Part shown: piece after piece, positions 4,354 to 7,202 of the stretch
Numbering within the stretch: the first letter of the stretch is position 1
Layout: every line of letters starts with the position of its first letter
Assembly: GCA_029861675.1 (NCBI GenBank)
Contig: JAOTYV010000258.1
Location: 1 to 7,202, forward strand
DNA: 7,202 nt
Origin: Alphaproteobacteria bacterium
GTDB taxonomy: Bacteria; Pseudomonadota; Alphaproteobacteria; UBA8366
Reading direction: 5' to 3'
Notes under the pieces: generated by a model
Database searches by the model: none
Told to the model about the DNA's origin: nothing
The model's input: the letters and a program-made list of their open reading frames with translations, nothing else
Made by a program: the position numbers and the translations under genes

Positions 4354-7202
4354 TCGCCGTAGGGTTCCCGGCCTACGCCCCGGCAAAGCAACAGATACAG
4401 CTTGCCCACATCACCGGTCATGAAGGTCGAGTGCAGCAGCTTCTCGGGATCGACCTGTTCCGCTTCCTTGAGCATGCGCTCGAAACTGTCGATGTAGCGC
4501 AAGACGTAGCGCCGCATGTCATCGTTTCCTTTGACCTTCTCGGTAATTTGCGCGGTGATGCTCGAGCCGCGTGTGCCGAGGATCGCGCGGGTAAAAATGC
4601 CGCGCTCGCCCTTGACGTACCGCTTCCAGTCAGAATCCGAGATCTCGTTGTTGAGCAACCGAGTCAGGTCAATGGAGGTCGAGTGGAGGTCCTCGACGAT
4701 GTGGCGGGCAGTGCGCAGGAACACGTCGCGCTGTGCTTCGTCCACCTGGCCTTTGAGTTTTTCGGCCTGCGTCGCGGCTTCGCCGGAGGCTTGGGTCAGA
4801 ACCACCGCCTGACGGTCGAATTCGCGGCCGGCTTGCTGGGTTTTGCCGACCACCGAGTCGACCGTTTCCGTGAGTTCCCGGGCCTGAACATCGACCGTTT
4901 GCTTGATCGTCTCGATCTGGCTTTTCGCCTGGCCCGTGGCGTCCACCAATTTTTCGGTTTGCTGGGACAGGACATCGCTCACGTCGCGGACCTGCCTGTT
5001 CGCCTCGTCGCCGGCGCTGACCAAGTCGCGTGATTGCTGGCGGAAGCTTTCGGACAGCGACGTCAACCGTTCGGAAACACCATCCGTCGATTCAGACAGA
5101 TAGGCGGTCTGGCGCGAGAATGCGTCCGCGATCAATTGGATACGCTCGGCCGATTCCCGGGTCAGCGCCGCGAGCTGTTCCGATTCCGAGTGCAGCGATT
5201 CCCGATTGTCATTGATTTGCATGCCGGCCTGCACCGACGCGGTCGTCAATTTTTCGGTCTGCGCCTGGAATCTCTGACCAACTTCCTCGATCAGCCTTAG
5301 CGCGCCGCGCAGCGACTCGTTCATCCCCGTCGTTTCGGTGCTGAAGGCGCTGCCGGCGGAGCTGATGCGAGCACTGACGGTATCGGCGGCGGCTAGCAGG
5401 GCGGCAACCTGTTTGCGCAGCGCGGCCTCGACCTCATCGATGTGTTTGCGCGATTCGTCGCTGGTATCGCGCAGCGCTTCCGCATGGCGCGCGACCTGCG
5501 TTTCCACACCGGCAGCCCGTTCCGACAGCTGTTCCGCCAATCCGCGCAGGACGTCGCTGTCTTGGCTAAGCGATCGGCGAATGCGGTCGGCTTCCTTGCC
5601 TGCGCGTTCGGCCGTAATGGTGAGCACTTCCGTTTGGCCTTCGAATATTTCCCGAATTTCCCGTACCTGACCGGTTGCCTGGTTCGATGCGTCGCGCAAA
5701 TTGGCGCTCTGCTTCTGGACCAACTCGCCGATCGATTGCGCGTTGGATGCGGACCAGTCGGCCGCCTCGCGGAGGGATTTCGCCTGACTGCGGAGCGCGT
5801 CGGCGATCATCTGGGTTTTCGCGAGCGTCGGGTCGAGCACTTCGCCGACCTCCCGCACGCCGTCATCCAGCGAGGCGCGGATTTCCGATGTGCGCGCGGC
5901 CAACAGCGCATCGACCTGTTTCGCCTGACTTTCGGCCCGTTCGGAGGCTTCGTTCAAATGATCGGTCTGCGCGCGCATTGCGTCGGCGATGCCCTCGGTG
6001 CGGGCGGCGACCAGGTCGGTGGACCGGCCGAGCTGCTCCGTCTGCTGGCGCAGGGCGGTGGTCATGCGCTCCAACTGCTCCGTGGCATTGGTCGATGCAT
6101 CGGTCAGGTTGCTGGTCTGAGCTTGGGCTGCCGTCTCAACCGCCTGTACCTGCTCGCCGACGAGCGCGGCCATCGATGCCAGATCCTTCGCCTGCACTTC
6201 GAGCGCCTCACGGATGCTGTCCGCGTGCAGCCCGGTCCGCTCGGTGGTGCTGGCCAGATCCTGGGCATGCTCGCGCATCGTAAAGGTGAGCTTATTGATT
6301 TGCTCCATCGTCTCGTCGACCGCCGACGACAGCGTGTTGGATTGGGTAACCATGGCCGAGTCGAGATGATCGCCGAGTTCGATGGTTTGCTTGTCGATCG
6401 CCGCGTTGATATCGGAAACACGGGTCGCCGCGGCATCCAGCAATCGATCCAGCTCATTCGACTGTTTGCTTAGCGCGGCTTCCAGGTTCTCGGCGAGCAC
6501 GCCGGTCCGATGGGTCAGCGTTTCGGTGATCCGTTCGACCCTGTCGCCGGTCCGTTCGGCCATGTTGCCGACCGTATTGGCGTGGTCGTCGAAGGCGCGC
6601 CCCAGGCGCTCGGTTACCCGGCCGGTGTGTTCCCGCAGCGCCGCAATGATCTCGACGGCCTTGTTGGTGATTGCATCACCGGTCGCGCCGAGGTCTGTAA
6701 CGCCTTCCTGCAGCATGTGCTGTACCGACTGCACCTGTTCGCTGGCCCGGTCCGAGGCAGCGGTCAAATCGTCGGTGTATCGCTTGAAAACGTCGGTCAT
6801 GGCGCTGGCTTGATCCGCCGCCCGGTCCGAAGCCCCGGTCAGATCCGCCGCCTGCAATTTCAACGAGGCGTTTATCTGGTCGCTGTGTTCAAGAGCGACC
6901 ATCGTAACCTTCTCAAGATGTTCGGAGAGCTGACCGACCTCTCCCTTGATCGCATTGCGGCGGTCCGCGAGCGATTGGGCGAGTTGGTTGAGTTCGCCGA
7001 GTTGCGTGTTCAACGATTCCCGGATTTCGGTTACGTCTTTTGCGGTCTGGGCGGTTGTTTCGCCCAAGGCGGTGGATTGTTTTTCCACCAGGCCCGAAAG
7101 TTCCCGCATCTGCACCGCGGCCTTGTCGCTGGCGCGGCTGAGTGCTTCGGATTGGCGTTTGAGCGAATCGGAAATTTCCTGTATGCGCGATTCCGCATCT
7201 TC
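4350..7202 (-). CDS. Giant 25-residue-repeat coiled-coil protein (3' part, start beyond window)
   Basis: The frame is open to the window edge, and 950 codons are visible. The GTG at 7115 lies inside a repeat unit and is not a start. The protein is almost entirely helical and rich in Gln, Ala, Ser, Thr and Glu, without visible membrane segments. About 810 residues are 25-residue repeats of the type hxxhLxxQTxxLxxASxxAxxQh. The last 110-135 residues form a different domain that includes SDWKRYVKGERGIFTRAIL, DDMRRYVLRYIDSFERML and TGDVGKLYLLLCRGVG. Large alphaproteobacterial cell-pole or growth-zone scaffolds (TipN of Caulobacter, GPR of Agrobacterium, with apolipoprotein-like repeats) are the nearest idea. 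A structural or envelope role is inferred only, and a chemoreceptor is unlikely. The present TAG stop comes from the inserted element at 4247-4353. Without it the frame would run 11 codons further and overlap the VOC gene. Confidence 0.85.
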   Translation of the reverse strand, partial: EDAESRIQEISDSLKRQSEALSRASDKAAVQMRELSGLVEKQSTALGETTAQTAKDVTEIRESLNTQLGELNQLAQSLADRRNAIKGEVGQLSEHLEKVTMVALEHSDQINASLKLQAADLTGASDRAADQASAMTDVFKRYTDDLTAASDRASEQVQSVQHMLQEGVTDLGATGDAITNKAVEIIAALREHTGRVTERLGRAFDDHANTVGNMAERTGDRVERITETLTHRTGVLAENLEAALSKQSNELDRLLDAAATRVSDINAAIDKQTIELGDHLDSAMVTQSNTLSSAVDETMEQINKLTFTMREHAQDLASTTERTGLHADSIREALEVQAKDLASMAALVGEQVQAVETAAQAQTSNLTDASTNATEQLERMTTALRQQTEQLGRSTDLVAARTEGIADAMRAQTDHLNEASERAESQAKQVDALLAARTSEIRASLDDGVREVGEVLDPTLAKTQMIADALRSQAKSLREAADWSASNAQSIGELVQKQSANLRDASNQATGQVREIREIFEGQTEVLTITAERAGKEADRIRRSLSQDSDVLRGLAEQLSERAAGVETQVARHAEALRDTSDESRKHIDEVEAALRKQVAALLAAADTVSARISSAGSAFSTETTGMNESLRGALRLIEEVGQRFQAQTEKLTTASVQAGMQINDNRESLHSESEQLAALTRESAERIQLIADAFSRQTAYLSESTDGVSERLTSLSESFRQQSRDLVSAGDEANRQVRDVSDVLSQQTEKLVDATGQAKSQIETIKQTVDVQARELTETVDSVVGKTQQAGREFDRQAVVLTQASGEAATQAEKLKGQVDEAQRDVFLRTARHIVEDLHSTSIDLTRLLNNEISDSDWKRYVKGERGIFTRAILGTRGSSITAQITEKVKGNDDMRRYVLRYIDSFERMLKEAEQVDPEKLLHSTFMTGDVGKLYLLLCRGVGREPYGD
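4354..4358. repeat. Right copy of the 5-bp target duplication (TCGCC)
   Basis: This TCGCC immediately follows the right CTAG of the element and is identical to 4242-4246. It belongs to the final GGC-GAC codons of the coiled-coil gene read on the minus strand. Confidence 0.65.
4758..7175 (-). repeat. Tandem 75-bp (25-codon) repeat array within the coiled-coil gene
   Basis: Thirty units of exactly 25 codons run from 7175 to 4758, interrupted only by three 15-codon inserts and one 11-codon insert, with no leftover residues. Conserved positions are 1 (Ile/Val/Met/Leu), 5 (Leu/Phe/Val), 8 (often Gln), 9 (Thr/Ser/Ala), 12 (Leu), 15-16 (Ala-Ser or similar), 19 (small) and 22 (often Gln). Example starts are INASLKLQAADLTGAS, IADAMRAQTDHLNEAS and VSDVLSQQTEKLVDAT. 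Twenty-five residues fit seven helical turns (7+7+11), giving a slightly right-shifted coiled coil. Units are diverged in DNA sequence, so the array is old or kept by selection on protein. Confidence 0.9.
6216..6575 (-). repeat. Three 40-codon super-repeats (15+25) inside the array
   Basis: Here each 25-residue unit is preceded by a 15-residue insert, giving three successive 40-residue blocks. The inserts are TVGNMAERTGDRVER, ELDRLLDAAATRVSD and TLSSAVDETMEQINK. The first two blocks share a pattern RV-x2-I, then a threonine, leucines, and a final QSN. Forty residues equal eleven helical turns, so the helical phase differs from the rest of the rod. Confidence 0.75.

Noticed and set aside
4338..5033. 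231-codon open frame on the plus strand over the 3' end of the coiled-coil gene
   Set aside because: It shares its bases with a convincing C-terminal domain on the minus strand and begins inside the palindromic element. It has no ribosome binding site or recognisable domain.
5442..6473. 343-codon open frame on the plus strand, opposite the coiled-coil gene
   Set aside because: It is a mirror of the GC-rich repeat codons on the other strand. It has no family motifs, and its repetitive Leu/Arg/Gly/Phe content follows from antisense reading of the 25-codon repeats.
7107..7115. GTG/ATG codons as the start of the coiled-coil gene
   Set aside because: The frame continues upstream to the window edge, and the preceding 20 residues complete another perfect 25-residue unit, so these codons are internal.
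4350..7202. Methyl-accepting chemotaxis protein
   Set aside because: The Ala/Gln/Ser-rich helices look similar at first, but the period is 25 residues rather than plain heptads. The highly conserved signalling hairpin tip of chemoreceptors is absent, and there is no transmembrane or HAMP segment in the visible part.

Overview
This window reads as about 7.2 kb of GC-rich alphaproteobacterial chromosome. The codon use, the L28 protein sequence and the consensus-like TTGACG promoters fit that class, and a Rhodospirillales-like host is my best guess, though nothing here fixes the order. There are no rRNA or tRNA genes, no CRISPR array and no transposase. All genes but one are on the minus strand.

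Layout from left to right: (a) 1-99, one copy of a roughly 107-bp palindromic intergenic element, cut by the window edge. (b) 96-1295 (-), a class V aminotransferase / isopenicillin N epimerase-like protein whose PLP lysine is replaced by isoleucine. (c) 1462-1935 (+), a small exported DUF302 protein, divergent from (b). (d) 1974-3152 (-), tRNA-guanine transglycosylase of an unusual, Chlamydia-like type. (e) 3321-3611 (-), ribosomal protein L28 with its own promoter and a textbook intrinsic terminator. (f) 3732-4208 (-), a VOC/glyoxalase-fold protein. (g) 4247-4353, a second, complete copy of the element. (h) 4350-7202 (-), the 3' part of a very large coiled-coil protein. It is built almost wholly from 25-residue repeats and is still open at the right edge of the window.

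The strongest result is the history of the element at 4247-4353. It is flanked by a 5-bp direct repeat, TCGCC. Removing the element and one repeat copy in silico makes the giant coiled-coil ORF run on for 11 codons, to a TGA that overlaps the VOC start codon as ATGA. The element therefore appears to have inserted into a translationally coupled gene pair, and its terminal CTAG now supplies the TAG stop codon. The other copy (1-99, 89/99 identical) supplies the TAG stop of the aminotransferase in exactly the same way.

The second notable object is the giant protein. The visible 950 codons partition exactly into 30 units of 25 residues, broken by three 15-residue inserts and one 11-residue insert, and end in a C-terminal domain of about 110-135 residues. 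It may be a cell-pole or cell-envelope scaffold of the TipN/GPR sort, but that assignment is tentative. The remaining genes are housekeeping (translation, tRNA modification) or small proteins of poorly known role, and they do not form an obvious single pathway.
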